NCBI RefSeq assembly: GCF_037908215.1
Contig: NZ_JBBLZC010000006.1
Coordinates: 62,001 to 126,000 of the forward strand
Reading direction: 5' to 3'
Length of the DNA stretch: 64,000 nt
From: Benzoatithermus flavus
GTDB taxonomy: Bacteria; Pseudomonadota; Alphaproteobacteria; Geminicoccales; Geminicoccaceae
Made by a program: the position numbers and the translations under genes. Position 1 is the first letter of the stretch. Each line of letters begins with the position of its first letter. This document shows positions 42,292-50,036 of the stretch, in pieces. A model generated the notes under the pieces. It was not told the origin of the DNA, ran no database searches, and saw only the letters and a list, made by a program, of their open reading frames with translations.

Positions 42292-42747
42292 TCAGGCCTC
42301 CAGGGGCGGGAGCGCGAGGTCGAGGAGCTTGGCGCTGGCGGGGTCGAAGGGGTTGACGAACATGACGCCGTCGAGGTCGCGGCCGTCGTGCACGTGCTCG
42401 CTCAGGATCAGCCGGCAGCCGGCACGGCGTGCCGTGGCCCACAGCATGGCGTCCCAGAACGAGAGCTGGTGTCGGGTCACGGCCCACATCGCACGCTCGA
42501 GATCCTCGGGCGCCGCCGCCTCGACCGGCAGGTTCCGACGGAGCGCCTCGACCTCGGATCGGGCGCGCTCGGGCGGAAGGCGCCGTTCACGTACCAGGGC
42601 GTGGAAGCACTCGGCGAGGCTCTGCAGGGTCTGCACGCAGTCGCCTGCGATCGCGCGCGCGACGATGGCCCGCGCGGAGCCGTGCCGGTCGTCGTCGGCC
42701 TGCAGCGCGTAGACGAGGATGTCGGCGTCGAGCGTCACGCGCACCAC
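42292..42747 (-). CDS. PIN-domain toxin (VapC type) inside the fdh operon
   Basis: 151 residues beginning with GTG 42747. PIN signatures: VTLDADILVYALQ, SLAECFHALVRE, SFWDAMLWATARRAGC, LILSEHVHDG; all core acidic residues are present. A probable RNase. It is three bases from both neighbours: the antitoxin stop upstream and the fdhA start downstream, so fdhA translation likely depends on readthrough transcription of this pair. Confidence 0.88.
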   Translation of the reverse strand: MVRVTLDADILVYALQADDDRHGSARAIVARAIAGDCVQTLQSLAECFHALVRERRLPPERARSEVEALRRNLPVEAAAPEDLERAMWAVTRHQLSFWDAMLWATARRAGCRLILSEHVHDGRDLDGVMFVNPFDPASAKLLDLALPPLEA

Positions 42748-42750
42748 CGG

Positions 42751-43002
42751 TCAGTCCCGCTCGTAGAGCTCGTCACGGGTCCAGTCGGCCACGACGCCGC
42801 CGGTCAGCGGCTCGCGCTCCAACCAAGCCAAGGCCGCCTCCCGCCGCCTTGTGCGCTCCACTTCCGCCTCGGTCGGGCTCGCCGGCACCAGCTTGGCCAC
42901 GGGCACGCCGCGGCGCGTGATCGTCACCTCCTCGCCGCTGGCGGCAGCCTCGAGGAGCTTGGAGAATTGCTGGTTCGCCTCGCGGGCGGTGATCGTGCGC
43001 AT
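42751..43002 (-). CDS. Phd/YefM-type antitoxin inside the fdh operon
   Basis: 83 residues from ATG 43002: TITAREANQQFSKLLEAAAS, GEEVTITRRGVPVAKLVPA, then a toxin-binding tail with WLEREPLTGGVVADWTRDEL. A 16-bp perfect palindrome ends 14 bases upstream and is a likely autoregulatory operator. The fdhB stop is 55 bases upstream. Confidence 0.9.
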   Translation of the reverse strand: MRTITAREANQQFSKLLEAAASGEEVTITRRGVPVAKLVPASPTEAEVERTRRREAALAWLEREPLTGGVVADWTRDELYERD

Positions 43003-43016
43003 GAATGGGCCGCTAC

Positions 43017-43032
43017 GTAGTGACGTCACTAC
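43017..43032. promoter_or_regulatory. 16-bp palindromic operator upstream of the Phd gene
   Basis: gtagtgacgtcactac reads the same on both strands. It is located in the 55-base gap between the fdhB stop (43058) and the antitoxin start (43002), the right position for antitoxin autorepression and for an internal promoter in the fdh operon. Confidence 0.6.
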
Positions 43033-43057
43033 AATCTGGGCAGCCTCGAGTTCCGTC

Positions 43058-44794
43058 TCAAGCGGCGAACTCCTCGGGAAAGTATTTCATCAGGCACTTG
43101 AGCGGGTTGCTCGCCGCCTGGCCCAGGCCGCAGATCGAGGCGTCGGTCATGGCGCGGGAGAGCTCGGCGAGAAGCGCCGTGTCCCAGACCGGCTGCTGCA
43201 TGAGCTTCACCGCCTTCTCGGTGCCGACCCGGCAGGGCGTGCACTGGCCGCAGGATTCGTCCTCGAAGAAGCGCATCAGGTTGCGGACGACTTCCTTGAG
43301 GTCGTCCTTGTCGGAGAGGACGACGACGGCATGGGAGCCCACGAAGCAGCCCAAGTGCTCGAGCTTGCCGAAATCGAGCGGGATGTCGGCCATCGATGCC
43401 GGCAGGATCCCGCCCGAAGCGCCCCCGGGGAGATAGGCACGGAAGCGGTGGCCGGGGGCCATGCCGCCGCAGAACTCGTCGATCAGCTCGCGCACGGTGA
43501 TGCCGGCCGGGGCGAGCTTGACGCCGGGGTCCATGACCCGGCCCGAGACGGAGTAGGAGCGCAGGCCCTTGCTGCCGTGGCGGCCCTGCTGCGCGAACCA
43601 GGCCGGGCCCTTCTCGACGATGTCGCGCACCCAGAACAGGGTCTCGACATTGTTGACGAGGGTCGGCCGGCCGAACAGGCCGACCTGCGCGACGTAGGGC
43701 GGACGATGCCGGGGCAGGCCGCGCTTGCCCTCGATGCTCTCGATCATCGCCGATTCTTCGCCACAGATATAGGCCCCTGCCCCGCGGCGCAGCTCGAGAT
43801 AGCCGGGGCGGACCAGCCCTTCGGCCTCGATGCGGGCGATCGCCCCAAGCAGGATCTCGCGGATCGCGGGGTACTCGTCGCGGAGATAGATGTAGACCCG
43901 CTCGGCCTCGATCGAGTGCGCGGCGCACAACGCACCCTCGAGGAAGCGGTGCGGGTCGCGGCGCAGATAATAGCGGTCCTTGAAGGTGCCGGGCTCGCCC
44001 TCGTCGGCATTCACGCACATGTAGCGCGGCGCGGGCTGGCTGCGGACGATCTCCCACTTGCGCCCCGTGGGAAAGCCGGCACCTCCCAAGCCGCGCAGGC
44101 CCGAATCGTTGAGCGCGTCGAGCAGGCGCACGCTCGGGCCGGCATGGAAGGTATGCGGGTCGAGGCCGGCGAGGCGGCGATAGAGCTGGTAGCCGCCGTG
44201 CGCGACATAGTCCTCGAAACCGATGGGCTCGGGCAGGACGGGGTCGTACGCGCCCGCGGCGACCACCTCCTTCACGAGCTCGGCCGTGGCGGGCTCGACG
44301 CGGCGCTTGCCGACCATGACGGCGGGCGCGTGGCTGCAGGCCCCCATGCAGGGGGCGGCGACGACGCGCACGCGCGCGGGATCGAGGCCGGCCTCGAGCT
44401 CGGCCAGAAGCTTCTGCGCGCCGAACATGGCGCAGGTGAGGCTGTCGCAGACCCGGACGGTGACGGGCGGCGGCGGAGTCTCGCCTTCCTTCACCACGTC
44501 GAAGTGGTGATAGAAGGTCGCGACCTCGAACGCCTCGGCCTGGGGCAGGCGCAGCTCCTCGGCGAGTGCGGCGAGATGCTGCGCCGAGATGTGGCCCCAG
44601 CGGTCCTGGATCAGGTGGAGAAACTCGATCAGGAGATCGCGCCGCCGCGGGCGGTCGCCCAGAAGCGCGCGAATCTCGCTCAGGGCCTCGGGGTCGACCT
44701 GACGGCCGCGCGGTGTGGTCCGGCCGCGCTTCTCACCCTTGCCGGGATGCAGCGGCCGCCCTTGCGGCCGCGATTGCTCGGTGACAGCGGCCAT
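43058..44794 (-). CDS. fdhB: NAD-dependent formate dehydrogenase, beta subunit (NuoE-NuoF fusion)
   Basis: 578 residues. Residues about 35-190 are a NuoE-like thioredoxin-fold [2Fe-2S] domain (FYHHFDV, VRVCDSLTCAMFGA, APCMGACSHAP). Residues about 200-575 are NuoF-like: LRGLGGAGFPTGRKWEIV, NADEGEPGTFKDRYYL (FMN/NAD), GAYICGEESAMIESIEGKRG and the [4Fe-4S] motif SCGQCTPCRVGT. This fusion and length match the beta subunit of FDH1-type enzymes. It passes electrons from the alpha subunit to NAD+. First structural gene of the operon. Confidence 0.95.
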   Translation of the reverse strand: MAAVTEQSRPQGRPLHPGKGEKRGRTTPRGRQVDPEALSEIRALLGDRPRRRDLLIEFLHLIQDRWGHISAQHLAALAEELRLPQAEAFEVATFYHHFDVVKEGETPPPPVTVRVCDSLTCAMFGAQKLLAELEAGLDPARVRVVAAPCMGACSHAPAVMVGKRRVEPATAELVKEVVAAGAYDPVLPEPIGFEDYVAHGGYQLYRRLAGLDPHTFHAGPSVRLLDALNDSGLRGLGGAGFPTGRKWEIVRSQPAPRYMCVNADEGEPGTFKDRYYLRRDPHRFLEGALCAAHSIEAERVYIYLRDEYPAIREILLGAIARIEAEGLVRPGYLELRRGAGAYICGEESAMIESIEGKRGLPRHRPPYVAQVGLFGRPTLVNNVETLFWVRDIVEKGPAWFAQQGRHGSKGLRSYSVSGRVMDPGVKLAPAGITVRELIDEFCGGMAPGHRFRAYLPGGASGGILPASMADIPLDFGKLEHLGCFVGSHAVVVLSDKDDLKEVVRNLMRFFEDESCGQCTPCRVGTEKAVKLMQQPVWDTALLAELSRAMTDASICGLGQAASNPLKCLMKYFPEEFAA

Positions 44795-44897
44795 CCGCTC
44801 GCACGCGCCTCCCTCGCTCCTGCGTCGGCAGGGATTTAGGAGGCGATGAGATCACAAGGCAAATCCGTTTTCCAGATGATCCGATAGGATGCGGCGA

Positions 44898-45794
44898 TCA
44901 TGCCCCGACCATCTGGGCGATCGTCTGCGCCGCCGCCCAGAGCGCTGCCACCACGGGCGGGATCGGATCGCGCTCGGCGACGACGAGGCCCACCGTGTGC
45001 ACCACCTCCGGCGCCTCCAGCCGCAGCGACACGAGCCCTTCCTCCGCGGCGAGCCTGGGCAGGAAGTGTTCCGGCACGATGGCGGCGAGGCCCGCCTCGC
45101 GGACGTGGCTCACGAGCGCCACCATGGAATCGGTCTCGACCACGGGCGAGGGCCGCGCGCCGGCCCTGGCGAAGGCGGCATCGATGATGCGCCGGTTCTG
45201 CATCTCGGGCACCAGCAGACAGAGCCGCTGTCCGGCCGCTTCCGCCCAGCCGATGCCGGAGCGCCCGTCGAGCCCCTGCCCTCTCCTCACGAGAAGCACG
45301 TAGCGCTCGCGGTAGAGCGGCAGGGCGCGCACGCGGGTCAGAGGCTCGTTGTCGAGATAGGTGACGCCGGCGTGGAGCTCGAAGCTGTCGAGCCCGCGCT
45401 GGATCTCGATCGAGCTCATCGAGAGGAGCTTCAGCCCGATGCCCGGCTGACGCGCGAGGAGCGCGGTCGTGAGGTCGGCCACCATGGTCAGCGCCGAGGG
45501 GATCACGCCGATCGCGACCCGGCCCTTGAGGCTGCGGCGCGCCTCGATCAGCTCCTGCTCGAGCGCGTCGCAGTCGGCGAGGATGCGCTGCGCCCAGGCC
45601 AGCACGCGCTCGCCTTCGGGTGTCAGGCCCTTGAAGCGGTTGCCGCGCTCGACCACCGGCACGCCGAGCTCGTCCTCGAGGTTGCGCAGCCCCGCCGAGA
45701 GCGTGGGCTGGGCCACGCCGCAGGCCTCGGCGGCGCGGGCGAAGTGCCGCTCGCGGGCGAGTGCTACGAGGTAGCGGAGCTGACGGATATCCAT
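44898..45794 (-). CDS. LysR-family regulator, probably of formate dehydrogenase
   Basis: 298 residues: HTH QLRYLVALARERHFARAAEA, CGVAQPTLSAGLRNLEDELG; effector domain VAIGVIPSALTMVADL, LEAPEVVHTVGLVVAERDPI. It lies 103 bases upstream of fdhB on the same strand, the position of FdsR-type formate-dehydrogenase activators. The gap contains no strong terminator, so partial cotranscription is possible. An LTTR-like dyad lies 35 bases upstream of its own start. Confidence 0.92.
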   Translation of the reverse strand: MDIRQLRYLVALARERHFARAAEACGVAQPTLSAGLRNLEDELGVPVVERGNRFKGLTPEGERVLAWAQRILADCDALEQELIEARRSLKGRVAIGVIPSALTMVADLTTALLARQPGIGLKLLSMSSIEIQRGLDSFELHAGVTYLDNEPLTRVRALPLYRERYVLLVRRGQGLDGRSGIGWAEAAGQRLCLLVPEMQNRRIIDAAFARAGARPSPVVETDSMVALVSHVREAGLAAIVPEHFLPRLAAEEGLVSLRLEAPEVVHTVGLVVAERDPIPPVVAALWAAAQTIAQMVGA

Positions 45795-45828
45795 GGCTGG
45801 CTTCGTCCTTGCCGGCGAACGGCCGGCA

Positions 45829-45853
45829 CCTTACTCTCCCTGCCGGAGTAAGG
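45829..45853. promoter_or_regulatory. LysR-box-like dyad in the LysR/abrB divergent region
   Basis: ccttactc (45829-45836) and gagtaagg (45846-45853) are perfect complements separated by nine bases, containing the T-N11-A pattern of LysR-type sites. It lies between the divergent LysR (start 45794) and AbrB-like antitoxin (start 45882) genes; autoregulation by the LysR protein is the simplest reading. Confidence 0.5.
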
Positions 45854-45881
45854 ACAGACCGTCAGCGGCAAGGAAGATGCC

Positions 45882-46142
45882 ATGGCCACGGCGACCATGA
45901 CGAGCAAGGGCCAGCTCACCGTGCCCAAGGAGATCCGCGACCAGCTCGGCCTCAAGCCCGGCGACAAGGTCGAGCTGGTGCCGAGCGGCGACGATCGGGT
46001 CGTCATGCGCAAGCGCCGGACGATCGAGCTCAAGGAGCTGTTCGGGATCCTGCCGGCAGGGACCGTCCCGCTGACATTGGAAGGGATCGACGATGCGATC
46101 GCCGAGGAGATCCTCGAGAAGGACCGGCGCTCCCGCGAATGA
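45882..46142 (+). CDS. AbrB/MazE/SpoVT-type antitoxin
   Basis: 86 residues with the swapped-hairpin N terminus TMTSKGQLTVPKEIRDQLGL, KPGDKVELVPSGDDRVVM, and a short acidic C terminus (LEGIDDAIAEEILEKDRRS). DNA-binding antitoxin partner of the overlapping PIN gene (ATGA, 46139-46142). ATG 45882 has aaggaag upstream. Confidence 0.92.
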   Translation: MATATMTSKGQLTVPKEIRDQLGLKPGDKVELVPSGDDRVVMRKRRTIELKELFGILPAGTVPLTLEGIDDAIAEEILEKDRRSRE

Positions 46143-46537
46143 TCGGGCTCGGTACCAACGTCCTCCTGCGGGCGTTCACGGACGAGAGCGACCCGCATGC
46201 GCCGCGAGCGCGGCGGCTTTTGGAGCAATTGGCCGAAAGCGGGGAAACGGTTCATGTGAACCATATCGTGCTGTGCGAGTTCGCCTGGGTGCTGCAACGC
46301 TCGAAGCGGCTCTCGCGCGCCAAGGTCGCCGAGCTCATCGAGCTTCTGCTTTGTGCCCGCGCCCTGCACATCCACGAGCAGGATGCGGTCGAAGAGGCCT
46401 TGAGGACCTATAGAGCCAGTCGCACGGATTTTCCCGACTGTCTCATCGGCGTGCTCAACCGCCGCGCCGGCTGCGCCACCACCTACAGCTTCGACCGACG
46501 CGCCGCCGAGACGGCGGATTTCAGCCCGGTGCCCTGA
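46139..46537 (+). CDS. PIN-domain toxin with first catalytic Asp replaced by Gly
   Basis: 132 residues. The N terminus reads MIGLGTNVLLRAFTDES where the family has MIGLDTNVLxR; the codon is GGT, one base from GAT. The remaining acidic residues are in place (LCEFAWVLQ, DFPDCLIGVLN, YSFDRRAAET). The first Asp is a metal ligand essential for PIN nuclease activity, so the toxin is predicted inactive or much weakened although the frame is intact and still coupled to its antitoxin. A short hairpin (gcccgg/ccgggc) overlaps the stop region. Confidence 0.88.
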   Translation: MIGLGTNVLLRAFTDESDPHAPRARRLLEQLAESGETVHVNHIVLCEFAWVLQRSKRLSRAKVAELIELLLCARALHIHEQDAVEEALRTYRASRTDFPDCLIGVLNRRAGCATTYSFDRRAAETADFSPVP

Positions 46538-46696
46538 GCCGGGCGCGGCCGCTTTCGACCTTGGCACGGCTGGCGGGCCGGCCCAGATATGCTAGGCAGA
46601 AGAGCCGGCCGCGCGCCGATCGCGTCGCGACCCCGAGGGAGGCTCGAGCATCGTGACACCGACGGGAACGGGTGCCGCCCGCTGCGGTAGCGGCCG

Positions 46697-47695
46697 ATGA
46701 TCACGCTCCACCAGCTCCGGATCTTCTGGGCGGTCGCGCACAGCGAATCGCTCACCCGCGTGGCGAAGCAGCTCGGCGTGACCCAGCCCTCCCTCTCGCA
46801 GCAGCTCGCCAAGCTCGAGAGCGCCGTCGGCGGCCGGCTGTTCGACCGCGTCAACAACCAGCTCGTGCTCACCGATGCCGGCCGCTTTCTCCTGCGCAAG
46901 GCCGAGATCATCCTGGCCGAGATGGACGAGGCCGAGGCCGGGCTCGCCGAGTTCAGGATGGGGCGGCGGGCCCGGATCTCCCTGGGTGCTCTGTCCTCGC
47001 TCGCCCGGACCATCGTGCCGGGCGCTTTCGCGCGCGCGCTCCAGGAATTTCCGGAGCTCGAGCTCGACGTGCACGAGCTGGCGCCGGCCGAGGCGCTCGA
47101 GCAGCTCTACGGCCGCAACCTGCAGATCGCCCTGCTCTCCGCGATGTCGCTGGCCGCGAACCGGATCTCGTTCAGCCGGGTGGACGTGGCTCGGGACCCT
47201 TACGTGCTCGCCACCCCGAAAGGCCTCGATCTCGGCTGCGTCGGCGAGCCCGACTGGGACTTGACCCCGGCGCAGCGCCGTCTGCTCAACCGCACGATCG
47301 CGTTCAACTTCGGCAACCTGCACAACCAGCGGGTCGAGGAGTGGTATCGGCGGGTCCTGCCGCGGCACGAGGTGGTGGCGCAGTGCCGGACCTACGAATC
47401 CGCGCTCGCCATGGTCGAGGCAGGGCTGGGCGTGGCGCTCGTGCCGCAGCTCTGCGCCCATCTCGGCGGCCGCATGCTCTACGACGTCGATCTCTACGCC
47501 GTGCCGGAGCTGGAGCGGCCGATCGTGGCGCTGGTGCCGCCACAGTACCGCCACGCCCAGCCCTTCGCCACGTTCCTGCGCGCGCTGCAGGAAGCGGGCG
47601 CGGCCCTGAAGTCGCCGCCGGTCGGGCCGACGCCGCCCTTCCTGGCCAGAGCGGGCACCGGAGCGGAGCCGGCGGCGCGGTCGCTCGCGAGCTGA
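46697..47695 (+). CDS. LysR-family transcriptional regulator
   Basis: 332 residues. HTH LRIFWAVAHSESLTRVAKQL, GVTQPSLSQQLAKLESAVGG; effector domain with ISLGALSSLARTIVPGAFAR and ALAMVEAGLGVALVPQLCA. The C-terminal 30 residues are Ala/Pro-rich beyond the normal end. No divergent partner: the gene upstream (PIN toxin) is in the same direction and the next, a cyclase, is 183 bases downstream. Target unknown. Confidence 0.9.
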   Translation: MITLHQLRIFWAVAHSESLTRVAKQLGVTQPSLSQQLAKLESAVGGRLFDRVNNQLVLTDAGRFLLRKAEIILAEMDEAEAGLAEFRMGRRARISLGALSSLARTIVPGAFARALQEFPELELDVHELAPAEALEQLYGRNLQIALLSAMSLAANRISFSRVDVARDPYVLATPKGLDLGCVGEPDWDLTPAQRRLLNRTIAFNFGNLHNQRVEEWYRRVLPRHEVVAQCRTYESALAMVEAGLGVALVPQLCAHLGGRMLYDVDLYAVPELERPIVALVPPQYRHAQPFATFLRALQEAGAALKSPPVGPTPPFLARAGTGAEPAARSLAS

Positions 47696-47793
47696 AGCGC
47701 GCAGCGGCGCCCTACAGAAGACATGAAATACGGAAAAGTGCTTGGACGTGTAAGCGCATCTCCGTAGAAGCGCGCTCGTGCTCGCCGATCGAT

Positions 47794-47809
47794 TGTGACA
47801 GGTGTTACA
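47794..47809. promoter_or_regulatory. CRP/FNR-type binding site candidate
   Basis: tgtgacaggtgttaca: TGTGA-N6-TTACA, one base from the CRP palindrome TGTGA-N6-TCACA. It lies 70 bases before the start of the nucleotide cyclase gene. A match this short can occur by chance. Confidence 0.35.
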
Positions 47810-47878
47810 GCCCTGGCACGCATCGGAAACGTGCCCCGGCGAGGATACCCTCGTCTCGATACTGGAGATGAGGCAGTC

Positions 47879-48565
47879 ATGAGCACGAACGAGCGTACCA
47901 GGTTCCGGCCGAGCCGGTCGCTCGCGACCGTGAGCGACGAGGGTGGGGTCAGGGTCGTGGCGGTGATGTTCGCGGACCTCTCGGGGTTCACGGCGGTCGC
48001 CGAGAAGCTGACCCCGCCGGCGCTCGCGACGTGGCTGGGCCGGTATCTCGACGCGATCGCCGAGCCGGTGCTCCGGCACGGCGGCACGATCGAGCAGGTC
48101 ATGGGCGACGGCGTGCTCGCGATCTTCGCCCCAGCTATGGGCCCGGCATCCGCCGCTGCCACGGACCACCCTCGTGCCGCCGCATCCTGCGCCCTCGAGG
48201 TGGCAATGGCGGTCGCCGTCCTGAACCGCCGGCTTCTTTCCGAAGGCTGGCCCATCGTCGGCGTGCGGATCGGGCTTCATGTCGGCCCCGTGGTGACGGC
48301 CCGGCTCAGCGCCGGCCGGCTGGGCCTCGGCACGCTCGCCGGCGATGCGATCAACACGGCGGCGCGGCTGCAGCAGCAGGCCCGGGGCGCAGGGCGCGAC
48401 ACGGATACCGAGACGCGCATCGTCGTCTCGGATGGCTTCCGTGCAGCCATGGGCGAGGGTTGGGCGGTGCAACGGCTGGGCACCATGACGCTGCGGGGCA
48501 AGCGGCAGCGGATCACGGCCTGGCAGCTCCTTGCAGAGGTGGAGCCGGTAGCCTTGGCAGCATGA
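47879..48565 (+). CDS. Class III adenylate/guanylate cyclase domain protein
   Basis: 228 residues, one catalytic domain only, from ATG 47879. Both metal-binding aspartates are present (FADLSGFTAVAE and VMGDGVLAIF), as are the transition-state Asn and Arg in INTAARLQQQ. The substrate-specifying Lys (normally K-x-x-G-D) is Gln in QVMGDG, and the Asp normally in LDYTVIGD is missing (LGLGTLAGD). It may be an atypical cyclase or a weakly active one. Soluble; signal input not encoded. A CRP-like site lies upstream. Confidence 0.85.
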   Translation: MSTNERTRFRPSRSLATVSDEGGVRVVAVMFADLSGFTAVAEKLTPPALATWLGRYLDAIAEPVLRHGGTIEQVMGDGVLAIFAPAMGPASAAATDHPRAAASCALEVAMAVAVLNRRLLSEGWPIVGVRIGLHVGPVVTARLSAGRLGLGTLAGDAINTAARLQQQARGAGRDTDTETRIVVSDGFRAAMGEGWAVQRLGTMTLRGKRQRITAWQLLAEVEPVALAA

Positions 48566-48609
48566 GACGTTCGGGAGGCCGCCGTCGGCCGCGGGAGACG
48601 GCCGGATCG

Positions 48610-49623
48610 TCAACCGTCGTCGGCGAAGGCGGCATCGAGCTCGAGGTAGAGCGCCGCCTCCTCCTCGACGTAGCGCGGCGAGAAATGGAACGGCACGACC
48701 CGCTTGGCGCCGGCGAGCCGCGCGATCGTGCCGGCCTGCCTCGCGGTGAGGTGCCGCCGGGCTGCGGCCCGCTCCCGCTCGCGGTCGAGGAAGGTCGCCT
48801 CGATGAACAGGATCTCGGCCTCGCGCGCGAGGGCGACGATGGCGGCGACGTTGGCTTCGGTATAGGCGACGTCGGTGACGTAGGCGATGCGGTCGCCTCG
48901 GACCACGTCGAGGAGCATCCGCTTGAGCTCGCCGAGGGCGAGCTCCCGCTCGACACGCCGGCCGCCCCGGCTCCACCACGCGATCACCGGCGTGTCCTCC
49001 GGCGCTTCGGCCAGCACCAGCGCCTTCAGCTCACGCAGCCAGGGCCCCTTCTCGAGCCCGAGCTCGATCAGGCGGTTCTTGTAGACGTTGACGTGCCACT
49101 TTTCCTCGAGCGCGAAGCCGAGGCAGGGAATGCCGTGGTCGAGGATCGCGGCATGGGCCCGTAAGTTGCCCTCCTCGAACAGGACGCCGTCCGGAAACGC
49201 GATCTCCGTCTCCTCGCTGCGGGCGAAGCCGTCGCGCAGACGGAACACGGCGCGCCGTCCCTTCCCCTCCGGATGCAGCTCGGCCACCACGAACGAGAGC
49301 TCGTTCTCGTAGCCCTGAATCAAGTTCCAGGTATAGGCGCTGAGCTTGTGCTCGACATGCTCGATCAGCTCGGGCGGGCCGAACAGGCGCAGCTCCATGT
49401 CCCGCCCGAGGCATAAGCGCAGGAGGCGATCGAAGCCGCAGAAATGGTCCATGTGGGTATGCGAGACGAAAATGTCGCGCACCCTCAGCGCCTCCCGCAC
49501 GGAAAGCGCCCCGAGATCGCCCAGATCGAACAGGAAGGCGCGCCGGCCGTGCAGGAGATCGACGAAGACACCGGGGTCCTCGAACGGGCCGTTGATCGGA
49601 CGGGCGAGAAGGCTGCTGCGCAT
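48610..49623 (-). CDS. MBL-fold hydrolase, ribonuclease Z-like
   Basis: 337 residues. The metal motif SHTHMDHFCGFDRLL (HxHxDH), FDLGDLGALSV before it, and the later ligand sites IAYVTDVAYT, ILFIEATFLD and VVPFHFSPRY match the RNase Z/ElaC side of the MBL family. It may act on tRNA 3' ends or as a general phosphodiesterase. Convergent with the cyclase gene (44 bases) and divergent from pqqA. The start ATG 49623 is good. Confidence 0.85.
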   Translation of the reverse strand: MRSSLLARPINGPFEDPGVFVDLLHGRRAFLFDLGDLGALSVREALRVRDIFVSHTHMDHFCGFDRLLRLCLGRDMELRLFGPPELIEHVEHKLSAYTWNLIQGYENELSFVVAELHPEGKGRRAVFRLRDGFARSEETEIAFPDGVLFEEGNLRAHAAILDHGIPCLGFALEEKWHVNVYKNRLIELGLEKGPWLRELKALVLAEAPEDTPVIAWWSRGGRRVERELALGELKRMLLDVVRGDRIAYVTDVAYTEANVAAIVALAREAEILFIEATFLDRERERAAARRHLTARQAGTIARLAGAKRVVPFHFSPRYVEEEAALYLELDAAFADDG

Positions 49624-49910
49624 GCGCCGGGTCCAGGCAAGGAAAGCTGCTCGCTCGCGCCTGCCTGAACGAGGGTCTCGGCGGGGTCAATCCCCCGCTG
49701 TATCTGGAAATGCGTCTCCACGGAAATCCGGAAACACAGAATGACGCTTCAACGGGAATACGGGTCCGCCGGAAGGAACGGACCCTTGCGGCGCCGCAGC
49801 ATAAGCATCGGCCTATGGCTGCGAAAACTGGCCGGTGCCGGATGCCGATGTCAGATCCAAAGCACGGGCGTTCGTGCCCGGCAGTCCTCCACTCATCAGG
49901 GAGAGAGATC
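49624..49910. promoter_or_regulatory. pqq leader region with short repeats and hairpin
   Basis: About 287 bases upstream of pqqA. It contains ctggaaatgcg, acggaaatccggaaac (49706-49735) and a related cgggaatacggg, plus a stem gggtccg (49762-49768)/cggaccc (49779-49785). The Shine-Dalgarno agggagaga precedes pqqA. The repeated GGAAAT-x-CGGAAA words recur in other gaps nearby. Confidence 0.45.
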
Positions 49911-49997
49911 ATGGACAAGAAGGTGTGGCAGGCCCCGAAGGTCGAGACGACCCCGGTGAGCATGGAAGTGACGATGTACCTGCCGGCGCAGGCCTGA
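49911..49997 (+). CDS. pqqA: PQQ precursor peptide
   Basis: 28 residues, starting MDKKVWQAPKVE. The Glu19 and Tyr23 in EVTMY are the pair that PqqE crosslinks to start pyrroloquinoline quinone synthesis, with E-x-x-x-Y spacing as required. Preceded by agggagaga. It stands 39 bases before pqqB at the head of a five-gene pqqABCDE operon. Confidence 0.96.
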   Translation: MDKKVWQAPKVETTPVSMEVTMYLPAQA

Positions 49998-50036
49998 GCA
50001 GCATCATCGGAGCGCGCCGTCGGCGGGAACCCGGTC

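Noticed and set aside
39832..43020. A 1062-codon plus-strand open frame opposite the formate dehydrogenase genes
   Set aside because: It is antisense to fdhA, has repetitive His/Asp/Gly/Val composition and no family motifs; it exists because of GC-rich codon structure on the other strand.
49862..49882. Hairpin gcacgggcgttcgtgcccgg just before pqqA
   Set aside because: The arms do not pair cleanly (offset by two bases), so no firm attenuator or riboswitch claim is made.
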